DNA of 64,000 nucleotides from Kluyvera intermedia (GCF_034424175.1 NZ_CP139986.1:4650001-4714000), one strand, 5' to 3'; positions 50,304-61,179 are shown, counted from the stretch's first letter. A program made the numbers and translations. Notes: generated by a model not told the origin, from the letters alone.

Positions 50304-50586
50304 AGATCGCACTTTATTCTGTGGATAAGTCTGGTTAAAAGCATTGATCAACCGGTAGTTATCCCAAGAATAACTTCTGCCTAGTTTTTGACCTGTGTAT
50401 AACCCTTCGTTTTGATCCCAGCTTATACTGTCCAGGATCACCGATCATTCACAGTTAACGATCCTTCTTAAACGGTTGATCTTAAATCGCGGATCGCACT
50501 TATCCACAGAAGTTGGCGATCCTAATAAGAGATCATAATAGAACAGATCTCTAAATAAAAAGATCTTCTTTTTAATACCCAAGATC
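50304..50586. other. oriC: Chromosomal replication origin oriC
   Basis: Between mioC and mnmG, as in E. coli, in reverse orientation. DnaA boxes: R4 TGTGGATAA at 50321-50329, an R3-like box TTATCCCAA near 50359-50367, R2 TGTGTATAA at 50394-50402 and R1 TTATCCACA at 50500-50508. The duplex-unwinding region holds three 13-mers ending in GATC: CTAATAAGAGATC (50522-50534), AATAGAACAGATC (50537-50549) and AAATAAAAAGATC (50553-50565). Thirteen GATC sites occur in about 280 nt, giving Dam/SeqA control. The start of bidirectional replication is therefore inside this window. Confidence 0.97.
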
Positions 50587-50676
50587 CGAACCCTTTCTCC
50601 ATCGACTAAAGTTGAGTAGAATCCACGGCCCGGGCTTCAATCCATTTTCAAACCGCTTTACGCGAGGCAAACCACC

Positions 50677-52566
50677 ATGTTTTATCAGGATCCTTTTGAC
50701 GTCATCATCATTGGCGGGGGTCATGCAGGCACTGAGGCCGCGATGGCCGCAGCGCGAATGGGTCAGCAGACCCTGCTTTTGACACACAATATCGACACCC
50801 TGGGGCAGATGAGCTGTAACCCGGCGATTGGCGGCATTGGGAAAGGACACCTGGTAAAAGAAGTGGATGCGCTTGGCGGCCTGATGGCAACGGCTATCGA
50901 CCATGCGGGCATCCAGTTTAGGATACTAAACGCCAGCAAAGGACCGGCTGTTCGAGCCACCCGTGCTCAGGCGGATCGCGTGCTCTATCGTCAGGCTGTC
51001 CGTACCGCACTGGAGAATCAGCCAAACCTGATGATCTTCCAGCAGGCGGTCGAAGATCTGATTGTTGAAAACGATCGTGTTGTTGGCGCCGTCACCCAAA
51101 TGGGCCTGAAATTCCGCGCTAAAGCGGTGGTTCTGACCGTCGGGACTTTCCTTGACGGCAAAATCCACATTGGTCTGGATAACTACAGCGGTGGCCGCGC
51201 AGGCGATCCGCCATCCATCCCACTGTCTCGTCGTCTGCGTGAATTGCCGCTGCGTGTGGGCCGCCTGAAAACCGGAACCCCACCGCGTATTGACGCTCGC
51301 ACTATTGATTTCAGCGTATTGAGCCAACAAAACAGCGACAACCCGCTGCCGGTCTTCTCGTTCCTGGGCAAGGCGTCTCAACATCCGCGCCAGATGCCGT
51401 GCTACGTCACGCACACCAACGAGAAAACCCATGAGGTGATCCGCAATAACCTCGATCGTAGCCCGATGTATGCTGGAGTGATCGAAGGGATCGGCCCACG
51501 CTACTGCCCATCGATCGAAGACAAGGTGATGCGCTTTGCTGACAAAAATCAGCACCAGATTTTCCTCGAACCGGAAGGTTTGACCTCTAACGAAATTTAT
51601 CCGAACGGGATCTCCACCAGCCTGCCATTCGATGTGCAGATGCAAATTGTTCGTTCCATGCAAGGGATGGAGAACGCCCGTATCGTTCGTCCAGGCTACG
51701 CTATCGAGTATGATTTCTTCGACCCGCGTGATCTGAAGCTAACGCTTGAGAGCAAACATATTCACGGTCTGTTCTTTGCAGGTCAGATCAACGGGACTAC
51801 CGGTTACGAAGAAGCGGCTGCTCAAGGTATGCTGGCCGGTCTTAACGCAGCTCGTCTGTCTGCGGAAAAAGAAGGCTGGGCACCACGTCGCGATCAGGCT
51901 TACCTGGGCGTGCTGGTGGACGATCTCTGTACCCTCGGTACCAAAGAACCGTACCGTATGTTCACTTCTCGTGCGGAATATCGCCTGATGCTGCGTGAAG
52001 ATAACGCCGATCTGCGTCTGACCGAAATCGGTCGTGAGCTGGGACTGGTGGACGACGTTCGCTGGGCTCGCTTTAACGAGAAAATCGAAAATATCGAACG
52101 TGAGCGTCAGCGTCTGAAGTCAACATGGGTTAACCCAACGACTGACTCTGTAGACGAAGTGAATGCTCACCTGAGCGCGCCACTGACCCGAGAAGCTAGC
52201 GGTGAAGATCTGCTGCGTCGCCCGGAAATGACCTACGAACAGCTGACGAAATTTACGGCCTACGCCCCAGCGCTGGAAGATGCTCAGGCGGCGGAGCAGG
52301 TAGAAATTCAGGTGAAATATGAAGGTTATATCGCGCGTCAGCAAGACGAGATTGAAAAACAGCAGCACAATGAGAATACCCTGCTGCCCGCCACGATGGA
52401 CTATCGCCAGGTTAGCGGTCTGTCCAATGAAGTGATCGCGAAGCTTAACGATCACAAACCGGTTTCTATCGGTCAGGCATCGCGTATTTCCGGGGTGACC
52501 CCGGCTGCTATCTCAATCCTGCTGGTGTGGCTGAAAAAACAGGGTCTGCTGCGCCGCAGCGCGTAG
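50677..52566 (+). CDS. mnmG: tRNA uridine-5-carboxymethylaminomethyl modification enzyme MnmG (GidA)
   Basis: 629 residues. FAD-binding GGGHAGTEAA motif near the N-terminus; the family signatures GPRYCPSIEDK and GQINGTTGYEEAAAQG are present. With MnmE it builds cmnm5U34 on tRNAs. Transcription away from oriC from the promoter just left of it is thought to aid initiation. Confidence 0.98.
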   Translation: MFYQDPFDVIIIGGGHAGTEAAMAAARMGQQTLLLTHNIDTLGQMSCNPAIGGIGKGHLVKEVDALGGLMATAIDHAGIQFRILNASKGPAVRATRAQADRVLYRQAVRTALENQPNLMIFQQAVEDLIVENDRVVGAVTQMGLKFRAKAVVLTVGTFLDGKIHIGLDNYSGGRAGDPPSIPLSRRLRELPLRVGRLKTGTPPRIDARTIDFSVLSQQNSDNPLPVFSFLGKASQHPRQMPCYVTHTNEKTHEVIRNNLDRSPMYAGVIEGIGPRYCPSIEDKVMRFADKNQHQIFLEPEGLTSNEIYPNGISTSLPFDVQMQIVRSMQGMENARIVRPGYAIEYDFFDPRDLKLTLESKHIHGLFFAGQINGTTGYEEAAAQGMLAGLNAARLSAEKEGWAPRRDQAYLGVLVDDLCTLGTKEPYRMFTSRAEYRLMLREDNADLRLTEIGRELGLVDDVRWARFNEKIENIERERQRLKSTWVNPTTDSVDEVNAHLSAPLTREASGEDLLRRPEMTYEQLTKFTAYAPALEDAQAAEQVEIQVKYEGYIARQQDEIEKQQHNENTLLPATMDYRQVSGLSNEVIAKLNDHKPVSIGQASRISGVTPAAISILLVWLKKQGLLRRSA

Positions 52567-52577
52567 TATTTGAATCA

Positions 52578-52644
52578 TGCCCGGTAACGCTACGCTTACC
52601 GGGCCGACAATGTAGGCCGGATAAGGCAAGGCCGCCATCCGGCA
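52578..52644. repeat. REP/BIME element between mnmG and rsmG
   Basis: GCCCGGTAACG...CGTTACC-type palindrome (GCCCGGTAACGC / GCTTACCGGGC) followed by an inverted unit GTAGGCCGGATAAGG...CCATCCGGC. Same class as the element at 18426-18494. Confidence 0.92.
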
Positions 52645-52668
52645 AATCACCGCTAATAGGTATTCCCC

Positions 52669-53292
52669 GTGCTCAACAAACTTTCTCGTCTGCTGGATGA
52701 AGCAGGAATTTCGCTCACCGATCACCAGAAAAACCAGCTTGTGGCTTACGTCGATATGCTGCACAAGTGGAACAAAGCCTACAACCTGACTTCCGTTCGC
52801 GATCCCAATGAAATGCTGGTGCGCCATATTCTCGACAGTATCGTGGTCGCGCCTTCGCTGAAAGGTGAACGTTTTATCGACGTTGGGACAGGCCCGGGGC
52901 TGCCGGGGATTCCGTTATCTATCGTCCGACCGGATGCAAATTTCACATTACTGGATAGTCTGGGCAAGCGCGTACGTTTCCTGCGGCAGGTACAGCATGA
53001 GCTGAAGCTTGAGAACATTACGCCGGTGCAAAGCCGTGTAGAAGCGTTCCCGGCAGAGCCACCGTTTGACGGTGTTATTAGCCGTGCTTTCGCGTCTCTG
53101 ACCGATATGGTGACCTGGTGCCACCATCTTCCTGGCGAAGAAGGGCGTTTTTATGCGTTAAAAGGCGTATTACCGACAGAGGAAATTGCGCAACTTCCCG
53201 CGCAGTTCAGCGTGGAGTCCGTGGTTGAATTGCGGGTTCCACATCTGGAAGGGGAACGTCATCTGGTTATTATTCAGGCTAATAAAATTTAA
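52669..53292 (+). CDS. rsmG: 16S rRNA (guanine-527 N7) methyltransferase RsmG (GidB)
   Basis: 207 residues. SAM-binding motif DVGTGPGLPGIPLSI. Methylates G527 of 16S rRNA; its loss gives low-level streptomycin resistance. GTG start as in E. coli, after the REP element. Confidence 0.96.
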   Translation: MLNKLSRLLDEAGISLTDHQKNQLVAYVDMLHKWNKAYNLTSVRDPNEMLVRHILDSIVVAPSLKGERFIDVGTGPGLPGIPLSIVRPDANFTLLDSLGKRVRFLRQVQHELKLENITPVQSRVEAFPAEPPFDGVISRAFASLTDMVTWCHHLPGEEGRFYALKGVLPTEEIAQLPAQFSVESVVELRVPHLEGERHLVIIQANKI

Positions 53293-53906
53293 TATTTATC
53301 AAAAAAAGTCGAGAAAAAGTACAGGTGCTGGTGTTAACAATTGTGCGAAAAGAAACGTCAGCAACCTGGAAAGATTAACTAGTGATTAACTTTGTTTTAT
53401 CTTACTTTTAACTCAGCCTTTTTTGTTAAAGATGAAAATAGTAAACATGGAAAATATCAGTCTGCTAAAAGTCAGGGCTTAAGTCATTTTGTTATGTTAA
53501 TAATATATTATGAATGTCAATGAATGGTTTTTGTTCTGTATCGGTGTGTTTTTAAAAGATTGGATAATTTTCGGCTTAGATATCAAAATGATGAGAACGC
53601 ATATTTTGCTGCGTTGAATCAGAAGCTTAGTTCTAAAATGTTTAATATGTGATCTCGTGCACGCTTTATAATCACTGTTTTCCATGTGTTTGCACTTTTG
53701 TACGAGCGTTCACACTTTGACAAAAAGTAGGAAAACAGCCCGAATGAAAAATATTTAAACATTTATTCACTTTTTGGCTACTTATTGTTTGAATTCACGA
53801 GGCGTCACCGTATAATTTGCCCGATTTTTGATGCTTGACTCTAAGCCATAAAGAACGTTTTATACGACACGCGGCATACCTCAAAGGGAGCAGGAGTAGA
53901 AACGTG
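53293..53906 (+). promoter_or_regulatory. Long AT-rich rsmG-atpI spacer with the atp operon promoter
   Basis: About 614 nt without a supported gene; E. coli has a spacer of similar length. The main promoter is probably -35 TTGAAT at 53788-53793 and -10 TATAAT at 53811-53816, spacing 17. The rest is AT-rich with scattered stem-loops; I see no RNA gene or conserved ORF in it. Confidence 0.75.
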
Positions 53907-54287
53907 ATGTCTATGTCGCTCGTGAGTCGAAACGTTGCTCGTAAGCTTCTGTTCATTCAGCTTCTGGCAGTGATAGCAAGTGGATTGCTGTTCAGCCTAA
54001 AAGACCCCTTCTGGGGCATCTCCGCCGCGTGTGGGGGATTGGCAGTGTTACTGCCTAACATGTTGTTTATGATTTTTGCCTGGCGTCACCAGGCGCATAC
54101 ACCTGCTAAAGGTCGAGTGGCCTGGACGTTCGCTTTCGGTGAAGCGTTCAAAGTGCTAGCGATGCTGGTGTTATTGATAGTGGCGCTGGCGGTTTTAAAG
54201 GCGGTATTCTTGCCGCTGATCGTGACATGGATTTTGGTGCTAGTGGTTCAGATACTGGCGCCCGCTGTAATTAACAACAAAGGGTAA
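53907..54287 (+). CDS. atpI: ATP synthase accessory protein AtpI
   Basis: 126 residues with four hydrophobic segments. A non-structural gene of the operon, proposed to assist c-ring assembly or Mg2+ handling. The ATG at 53907 (MSMSLVSRN) gives the E. coli length; a second ATG lies two codons on, and GGGAGCAGGAG precedes. Confidence 0.93.
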   Translation: MSMSLVSRNVARKLLFIQLLAVIASGLLFSLKDPFWGISAACGGLAVLLPNMLFMIFAWRHQAHTPAKGRVAWTFAFGEAFKVLAMLVLLIVALAVLKAVFLPLIVTWILVLVVQILAPAVINNKG

Positions 54288-54295
54288 AAGGCATC

Positions 54296-55111
<816 letters not shown>

Positions 55112-55157
55112 TTTACCAACACTACTACGTTTTAACTGAAACAAACTGGAGACTGTC

Positions 55158-55397
<240 letters not shown>

Positions 55398-55463
55398 TAA
55401 GCGTTGCTTTTAATTAAGTAAGAGCAATATCAGAACGTTAACTAGATAAAGAGGCATTGTGCT

Positions 55464-55934
55464 GTGAATCTTAACGCAACAATCCTCGGCCAGGCCATCG
55501 CGTTTGTCCTCTTCGTTCTGTTCTGCATGAAATACGTATGGCCGCCATTAATGGCAGCCATCGAAAAACGTCAAAAAGAAATTGCTGACGGTCTTTCTTC
55601 TGCAGAACGAGCTAAAAAGGATTTGGACCTTGCACAGGCCAATGCGACCGACCAGCTGAAAAAAGCGAAAGCGGAAGCCCAGGTAATCATCGAGCAGGCG
55701 AATAAACGTCGCTCCCAGATTCTGGACGAAGTGAAAGCTGAAGCAGAACAGGAACGTACTAAAATCGTGGCTCAGGCTCAGGCAGAAATCGACGCCGAGC
55801 GTAAACGTGCTCGCGAAGAACTGCGTAAGCAAGTCGCTATCCTGGCTATTGCTGGCGCCGAGAAGATCATCGAACGTTCCGTGGATGAAGCTGCTAACAG
55901 CGACATCGTGGATAAACTTGTCGCTGAACTGTAA
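55464..55934 (+). CDS. atpF: ATP synthase F0 subunit b
   Basis: 156 residues. One N-terminal membrane helix followed by a long charged coiled coil (about 35-140) that forms the peripheral stalk. GTG start as in E. coli. Confidence 0.98.
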   Translation: MNLNATILGQAIAFVLFVLFCMKYVWPPLMAAIEKRQKEIADGLSSAERAKKDLDLAQANATDQLKKAKAEAQVIIEQANKRRSQILDEVKAEAEQERTKIVAQAQAEIDAERKRAREELRKQVAILAIAGAEKIIERSVDEAANSDIVDKLVAEL

Positions 55935-55948
55935 GGAGGGAGGGGCTG

Positions 55949-56482
55949 ATGTCTGAATTTATTACGGTAGCTCGCCCCTACGCCAAAGCAGCTTTTGACT
56001 TTGCCGTCGAACACAAAAGCGTAGATCGCTGGCAGGATATGCTGGCGTTTGCCGCCGAAGTGACGAAGAACGAACAAATGGCAGAGCTTCTTTCTGGCGC
56101 GATGGCGCCAGAAACGCTTGCTAAGTCGTTTATCGCTGTCTGTGGTGAGCAACTGGACGATAACGGTCAGAACCTGATTAAGGTCATGGCTGAAAATGGT
56201 CGTCTTAAGGTGCTCCCTGATGTTCTTGAGCAATTCATTCACCTGCGTGCCGCGAGTGAGGCTACCTCTGAGGTAGATATCATTTCAGCCACCGCACTGA
56301 GTGAAGAACAGCTTGCGAAGATCAGCGCCGCGATGGAAAAACGTCTGTCACGCAAAGTTAAGCTGAATTGCAAAATCGATAAGTCTGTAATGGCAGGTAT
56401 TATCATCCGTGCGGGTGATATGGTCATTGATGGTAGCGTACGCGGCCGTCTTGATCGCCTTGCAGACGTCTTGCAGTCTTAA
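55949..56482 (+). CDS. atpH: ATP synthase F1 subunit delta
   Basis: 177 residues, OSCP family. Joins the b-dimer to the top of the alpha3beta3 ring. Begins 14 nt after atpF, with AAGGAGGGAGG as an unusually strong ribosome site. Confidence 0.98.
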   Translation: MSEFITVARPYAKAAFDFAVEHKSVDRWQDMLAFAAEVTKNEQMAELLSGAMAPETLAKSFIAVCGEQLDDNGQNLIKVMAENGRLKVLPDVLEQFIHLRAASEATSEVDIISATALSEEQLAKISAAMEKRLSRKVKLNCKIDKSVMAGIIIRAGDMVIDGSVRGRLDRLADVLQS

Positions 56483-56494
56483 GGGGACTGGAGC

Positions 56495-58036
56495 ATGCAA
56501 CTGAATTCCACCGAAATCAGCGAACTGATCAAGCAGCGCATTGCTCAGTTCAGTGTTGTGAGTGAAGCTCACAACGAAGGTACAATTGTTTCTGTAAGTG
56601 ACGGTGTTATCCGCATCCACGGCCTGGCCGATTGTATGCAGGGTGAAATGATTTCCCTGCCGGGTAACCGTTACGCTATCGCACTGAACCTGGAGCGCGA
56701 CTCCGTAGGTGCTGTAGTCATGGGTCCATACGCTGACCTTGCCGAAGGCATGACGGTTAAGTGTACGGGTCGTATCCTGGAAGTTCCGGTTGGCCGTGGC
56801 CTGCTGGGACGTGTGGTTAACACCCTGGGTGCACCAATTGATGGTAAAGGCGCGCTGGACAACGACGGCTTCTCAGCTGTTGAAGCTATCGCACCAGGCG
56901 TAATCGAACGTCAGTCCGTCGATCAGCCGGTTCAAACCGGTTATAAATCCGTTGATGCCATGATCCCAATCGGTCGTGGTCAGCGTGAACTGATCATCGG
57001 CGACCGTCAGACCGGTAAAACCGCGCTGGCAATCGACGCCATCATCAACCAACGTGACTCCGGCATCAAGTGTGTCTACGTGGCTATCGGCCAGAAAGCG
57101 TCCACCATTTCTAACGTGGTACGTAAACTGGAAGAACACGGCGCGCTGGCTAACACCATCGTTGTTGTGGCAACTGCGTCAGAATCCGCTGCACTGCAAT
57201 ACCTGGCACCATATGCAGGTTGCGCAATGGGCGAATACTTCCGCGACCGCGGCGAAGATGCGCTGATCATTTATGATGACCTGTCTAAACAGGCCGTTGC
57301 TTACCGTCAGATCTCCCTGCTGCTTCGTCGTCCACCAGGTCGTGAAGCATTCCCAGGCGACGTATTCTACCTCCACTCCCGTCTGTTGGAGCGTGCTGCG
57401 CGTGTTAACGCCGAATACGTTGAAGCTTTCACTAAAGGTGAAGTTAAAGGGAAAACCGGCTCACTGACTGCTCTGCCGATTATCGAAACGCAGGCAGGTG
57501 ACGTTTCCGCATTCGTTCCGACCAACGTAATTTCCATTACCGATGGTCAGATCTTCCTGGAAACCAACCTGTTTAACGCCGGTATTCGTCCAGCGGTTAA
57601 CCCGGGTATCTCCGTATCCCGTGTTGGTGGTGCAGCGCAGACCAAGATCATGAAGAAACTGTCCGGTGGTATCCGTACCGCTCTGGCACAGTATCGTGAA
57701 CTGGCAGCATTCTCCCAGTTCGCATCTGACCTTGACGATGCAACCCGTAAGCAGCTGGACCATGGTCAGAAAGTGACTGAACTGCTGAAACAGAAACAGT
57801 ATGCGCCGATGTCAGTCGCGCAGCAGTCTCTGGTTCTGTTCGCGGCAGAACGTGGTTATCTGGCGGATGTAGAACTGGCGAAAATCGGTAGCTTCGAAGC
57901 CGCTCTGCTGGCTTACGTTGACCGTGATCACGCTCCGTTGATGCAAGAGATCAACCAGTCCGGTGGCTATAACGACGAAATCGAAGGCAAGCTGAAAGGC
58001 ATCCTCGATTCCTTCAAAGCAACCCAGTCCTGGTAA
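56495..58036 (+). CDS. atpA: ATP synthase F1 subunit alpha
   Basis: 513 residues. Non-catalytic nucleotide-binding subunit: P-loop GDRQTGKT near 169-176 and the arginine-finger region SVSRVGGAAQTK. 12 nt after atpH. Confidence 0.98.
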   Translation: MQLNSTEISELIKQRIAQFSVVSEAHNEGTIVSVSDGVIRIHGLADCMQGEMISLPGNRYAIALNLERDSVGAVVMGPYADLAEGMTVKCTGRILEVPVGRGLLGRVVNTLGAPIDGKGALDNDGFSAVEAIAPGVIERQSVDQPVQTGYKSVDAMIPIGRGQRELIIGDRQTGKTALAIDAIINQRDSGIKCVYVAIGQKASTISNVVRKLEEHGALANTIVVVATASESAALQYLAPYAGCAMGEYFRDRGEDALIIYDDLSKQAVAYRQISLLLRRPPGREAFPGDVFYLHSRLLERAARVNAEYVEAFTKGEVKGKTGSLTALPIIETQAGDVSAFVPTNVISITDGQIFLETNLFNAGIRPAVNPGISVSRVGGAAQTKIMKKLSGGIRTALAQYRELAAFSQFASDLDDATRKQLDHGQKVTELLKQKQYAPMSVAQQSLVLFAAERGYLADVELAKIGSFEAALLAYVDRDHAPLMQEINQSGGYNDEIEGKLKGILDSFKATQSW

Positions 58037-58086
58037 AGTCTAGCGGCCTGTCTTAGGGCAGGCCGTAAGGCATTGAGGAGAAGCTC

Positions 58087-58950
58087 ATGGCCGGCGCAAA
58101 AGAGATACGTAGTAAGATCGCAAGCGTCCAGAACACGCAAAAGATCACTAAAGCGATGGAAATGGTTGCCGCTTCCAAAATGCGTAAATCGCAGGAGCGT
58201 ATGGCGGCCAGCCGTCCTTACGCAGAGACCATGCGTAAAGTTATTGGTCATCTTGCGAACGGTAATCTGGAATATAAGCACCCATACCTGGAAGAACGCG
58301 ACGTTAAACGCGTGGGCTACCTGGTGGTGTCGACCGACCGTGGTCTGTGTGGTGGTTTGAACATTAACCTGTTCAAAAAACTGCTGGCGGATATGAAGGC
58401 ATGGTCTGAAAAAGGCGTTCAGTGCGACCTCGCAATGATCGGCTCTAAAGGCGTTTCCTTCTTTAATTCCGTTAATGGCAACATCGTTGCTCAGGTTACT
58501 GGCATGGGGGATAAACCTTCCCTGTCAGAACTTATCGGTCCGGTAAAAGTGATGTTGCAGGCCTACGATGAAGGCCGTCTGGACAAGCTTTATATTGTCA
58601 GCAACAAATTTATTAACACCATGTCTCAGACGCCAACTATTACTCAACTGCTGCCGCTGCCGGCTTCAGATGATGCTGAGTTGAAGCGTAAAGCCTGGGA
58701 TTACCTGTATGAACCAGACCCGAAAGCGCTGCTGGATACCCTGCTGCGCCGTTACGTTGAGTCTCAGGTTTATCAGGGCGTGGTAGAAAACCTGGCCAGC
58801 GAGCAGGCCGCACGTATGGTGGCGATGAAAGCCGCGACCGACAATGGCGGCAGCCTGATTAAAGAGCTGCAGTTGGTATACAACAAAGCTCGTCAGGCCA
58901 GCATTACTCAGGAACTCACCGAGATCGTCGGTGGTGCATCCGCGGTATAA
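58087..58950 (+). CDS. atpG: ATP synthase F1 subunit gamma
   Basis: 287 residues. Central shaft: N- and C-terminal helices form the coiled coil (KEIRSKIASVQNTQKITKAM at the start; ITQELTEIVGGASA at the end), with a Rossmann-like middle. Confidence 0.98.
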   Translation: MAGAKEIRSKIASVQNTQKITKAMEMVAASKMRKSQERMAASRPYAETMRKVIGHLANGNLEYKHPYLEERDVKRVGYLVVSTDRGLCGGLNINLFKKLLADMKAWSEKGVQCDLAMIGSKGVSFFNSVNGNIVAQVTGMGDKPSLSELIGPVKVMLQAYDEGRLDKLYIVSNKFINTMSQTPTITQLLPLPASDDAELKRKAWDYLYEPDPKALLDTLLRRYVESQVYQGVVENLASEQAARMVAMKAATDNGGSLIKELQLVYNKARQASITQELTEIVGGASAV

Positions 58951-58976
58951 CCAGGTTAATTCGTAGAGGATTCAAG

Positions 58977-60359
58977 ATGGCTACTGGAAAAATTGTCCAG
59001 GTAATCGGCGCCGTAGTTGACGTCGAATTCCCTCAGGATGCCGTACCGCGTGTGTACGAAGCCCTTGAGGTTCAGAATGGTAATGAAGTGCTGGTGCTGG
59101 AAGTTCAGCAGCAGCTCGGCGGCGGTATCGTACGTACCATCGCCATGGGTTCTTCCGACGGTCTGCGTCGCGGTCTGGATGTAAAAGACCTCGAGCACCC
59201 GATCGAAGTCCCAGTTGGTAAAGCAACACTGGGTCGTATCATGAACGTACTGGGTCAGCCAGTAGACATGAAGGGCGACATCGGTGAAGAAGAGCGTTGG
59301 GCTATCCACCGTGAAGCACCATCCTATGAAGAGCTGTCAAGCTCTCAGGAACTGCTGGAAACCGGCATCAAAGTTATCGACCTGATGTGTCCGTTTGCGA
59401 AGGGCGGTAAAGTTGGTCTGTTCGGTGGTGCGGGTGTAGGTAAAACCGTAAACATGATGGAGCTTATTCGTAACATCGCGATCGAGCACTCCGGCTATTC
59501 TGTGTTTGCGGGCGTAGGTGAACGTACTCGTGAGGGTAACGACTTCTACCACGAAATGACCGACTCCAACGTTATCGATAAAGTTTCTCTGGTTTATGGC
59601 CAGATGAACGAGCCACCAGGTAACCGTCTGCGCGTTGCGCTGACCGGTCTGACCATGGCTGAGAAGTTCCGTGACGAAGGTCGCGACGTACTGCTGTTCG
59701 TCGATAACATCTATCGTTACACCCTGGCAGGTACTGAAGTTTCAGCACTGCTGGGTCGTATGCCTTCAGCGGTAGGTTACCAGCCGACTCTGGCGGAAGA
59801 GATGGGCGTTCTGCAGGAACGTATCACCTCCACCAAAACCGGTTCTATCACCTCCGTACAGGCGGTATACGTACCTGCGGATGACTTGACTGACCCATCA
59901 CCAGCCACCACCTTTGCTCACTTAGATGCAACCGTGGTACTGAGCCGTCAGATCGCATCCCTGGGTATCTACCCGGCCGTTGACCCGCTGGACTCCACCA
60001 GCCGTCAGCTGGATCCGCTGGTTGTTGGTCAGGAACACTACGACACCGCTCGTGGCGTTCAGTCCATCCTGCAGCGTTATCAGGAACTGAAAGACATCAT
60101 CGCCATCCTGGGTATGGATGAGCTGTCTGAAGAAGATAAACTGGTGGTAGCACGCGCACGTAAGATCCAGCGCTTCCTGTCCCAGCCATTCTTCGTGGCA
60201 GAAGTATTTACCGGTTCTCCGGGCAAATACGTCTCCCTGAAAGACACCATCCGTGGCTTTAAAGGCATCATGGACGGCGAATACGATCACCTGCCGGAGC
60301 AGGCGTTCTACATGGTCGGTTCCATTGACGAAGCAGTGGAAAAAGCCAAAAAACTTTAA
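58977..60359 (+). CDS. atpD: ATP synthase F1 subunit beta
   Basis: 460 residues. Catalytic subunit: P-loop GGAGVGKT near 149-156, catalytic glutamate in GVGERTREGND, and the DELSEED lever motif. Nearly identical to E. coli. Confidence 0.98.
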   Translation: MATGKIVQVIGAVVDVEFPQDAVPRVYEALEVQNGNEVLVLEVQQQLGGGIVRTIAMGSSDGLRRGLDVKDLEHPIEVPVGKATLGRIMNVLGQPVDMKGDIGEEERWAIHREAPSYEELSSSQELLETGIKVIDLMCPFAKGGKVGLFGGAGVGKTVNMMELIRNIAIEHSGYSVFAGVGERTREGNDFYHEMTDSNVIDKVSLVYGQMNEPPGNRLRVALTGLTMAEKFRDEGRDVLLFVDNIYRYTLAGTEVSALLGRMPSAVGYQPTLAEEMGVLQERITSTKTGSITSVQAVYVPADDLTDPSPATTFAHLDATVVLSRQIASLGIYPAVDPLDSTSRQLDPLVVGQEHYDTARGVQSILQRYQELKDIIAILGMDELSEEDKLVVARARKIQRFLSQPFFVAEVFTGSPGKYVSLKDTIRGFKGIMDGEYDHLPEQAFYMVGSIDEAVEKAKKL

Positions 60360-60379
60360 CGCCTTAATCGGAGGGTGAT

Positions 60380-60799
60380 ATGGCAATGACTTACCACCTG
60401 GACGTCGTCAGCGCAGAGCAACAAATGTTCTCTGGTCTGGTCGAGAAAATCCAGGTAACGGGTAGCGAAGGTGAACTGGGTATTTTCCCGGGTCACGCCC
60501 CGCTGCTCACCGCCATTAAGCCTGGTATGATCCGCATCGTTAAACAGTTCGGTCATGAAGAGTTTATCTACCTGTCCGGCGGCATTCTTGAAGTGCAGCC
60601 AGGCAGTGTGACCGTTCTCGCTGATACTGCTATTCGTGGTCAGGACCTCGACGAAGCGCGAGCTCTGGAAGCGAAACGTAAGGCAGAAGAGCACATTAAG
60701 AGCTCTCATGGCGACGTGGATTACGCTCAGGCGTCAGCTGAACTGGCCAAAGCGATCGCTAAACTGCGCGTTATCGAGTTGACCAAAAAAGCGATGTAA
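60380..60799 (+). CDS. atpC: ATP synthase F1 subunit epsilon
   Basis: 139 residues. N-terminal beta-sandwich and C-terminal helical hairpin that inhibits ATP hydrolysis. Last gene of the operon, followed by a terminator. Confidence 0.98.
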   Translation: MAMTYHLDVVSAEQQMFSGLVEKIQVTGSEGELGIFPGHAPLLTAIKPGMIRIVKQFGHEEFIYLSGGILEVQPGSVTVLADTAIRGQDLDEARALEAKRKAEEHIKSSHGDVDYAQASAELAKAIAKLRVIELTKKAM

Positions 60800-60818
60800 C
60801 ACCGGCTTAGAAAGTCTA

Positions 60819-60852
60819 AAAACCAGTCTGATTTCAGGCTGGTTTTTTTTTT
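60819..60852 (+). terminator. atp operon terminator
   Basis: AACCAG / CTGGTT stem with an inner CTG/CAG pair, then ten T, 20 nt after the atpC stop. Confidence 0.9.
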
Positions 60853-60896
60853 GCTGTTTTAAAAATAATGAAATTGAAAAGGTATTTTAAATATTT

Positions 60897-60912
60897 TGTG
60901 ATTTACATCACA
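60897..60912 (+). promoter_or_regulatory. Perfect CRP site A
   Basis: TGTGATTTACATCACA: exact TGTGA-N6-TCACA, extended to TTTTGTGA...TCACAAAA. Centre 60904.5. Confidence 0.9.
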
Positions 60913-60953
60913 AAAATGTTGATCGATAAAAATGAGTGGAGTAGACTTTGTTT

Positions 60954-60969
60954 TGTGACTTGAGTCACA
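60954..60969 (+). promoter_or_regulatory. Perfect CRP site B
   Basis: TGTGACTTGAGTCACA: exact TGTGA-N6-TCACA with TTT/AAA flanks. Centre 60961.5, 57 bp from site A. Possible -10 boxes are TAGACT (60942-60947) and TACTAT (60981-60986); which one is used decides whether CRP activates or represses. Confidence 0.9.
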
Positions 60970-61001
60970 AAAAATATCACTACTATCGCAGGATAAAAAT
61001 C

Positions 61002-61073
61002 ATGAAACTGATCAACAAAATCATCGCACTTTTCAGCTCTATGAACATCTCTTTCGGTACCTTCAACCTGTAA
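61002..61073 (+). CDS. Unrecognised 23-residue small protein, CRP-linked
   Basis: ATG at 61002 with AGGA 8 nt upstream, then 23 sense codons and TAA. It begins MKLINKIIALF and ends SFGTFNL; the first ~18 residues would form a short amphipathic or hydrophobic helix with two lysines near the N-terminus. It lies 32 nt after a perfect CRP site. Downstream is a hairpin (CTGACCG / CGGTCAG, 61084-61106) and an intrinsic terminator at 61180, so the whole unit is about 200 nt, the size of dual-function sRNAs such as AzuCR or Spot 42. I recognise no family. It could be purely an sRNA gene. Confidence 0.5.
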   Translation: MKLINKIIALFSSMNISFGTFNL

Positions 61074-61179
61074 GGTTACCGCGCTGACCGCCCACTTGCC
61101 GGTCAGACTCTGTTCTGTGATGCGCTGTACCGCTAACGAAAACGACAACACATGCGGTGTAAACAGAACTCAAAATGAA

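Noticed and set aside
53497..53685. 62-codon minus-strand ORF in the rsmG-atpI spacer
   Set aside because: AT-rich low-complexity frame without a ribosome site or recognisable domain; the spacer is non-coding in E. coli too.
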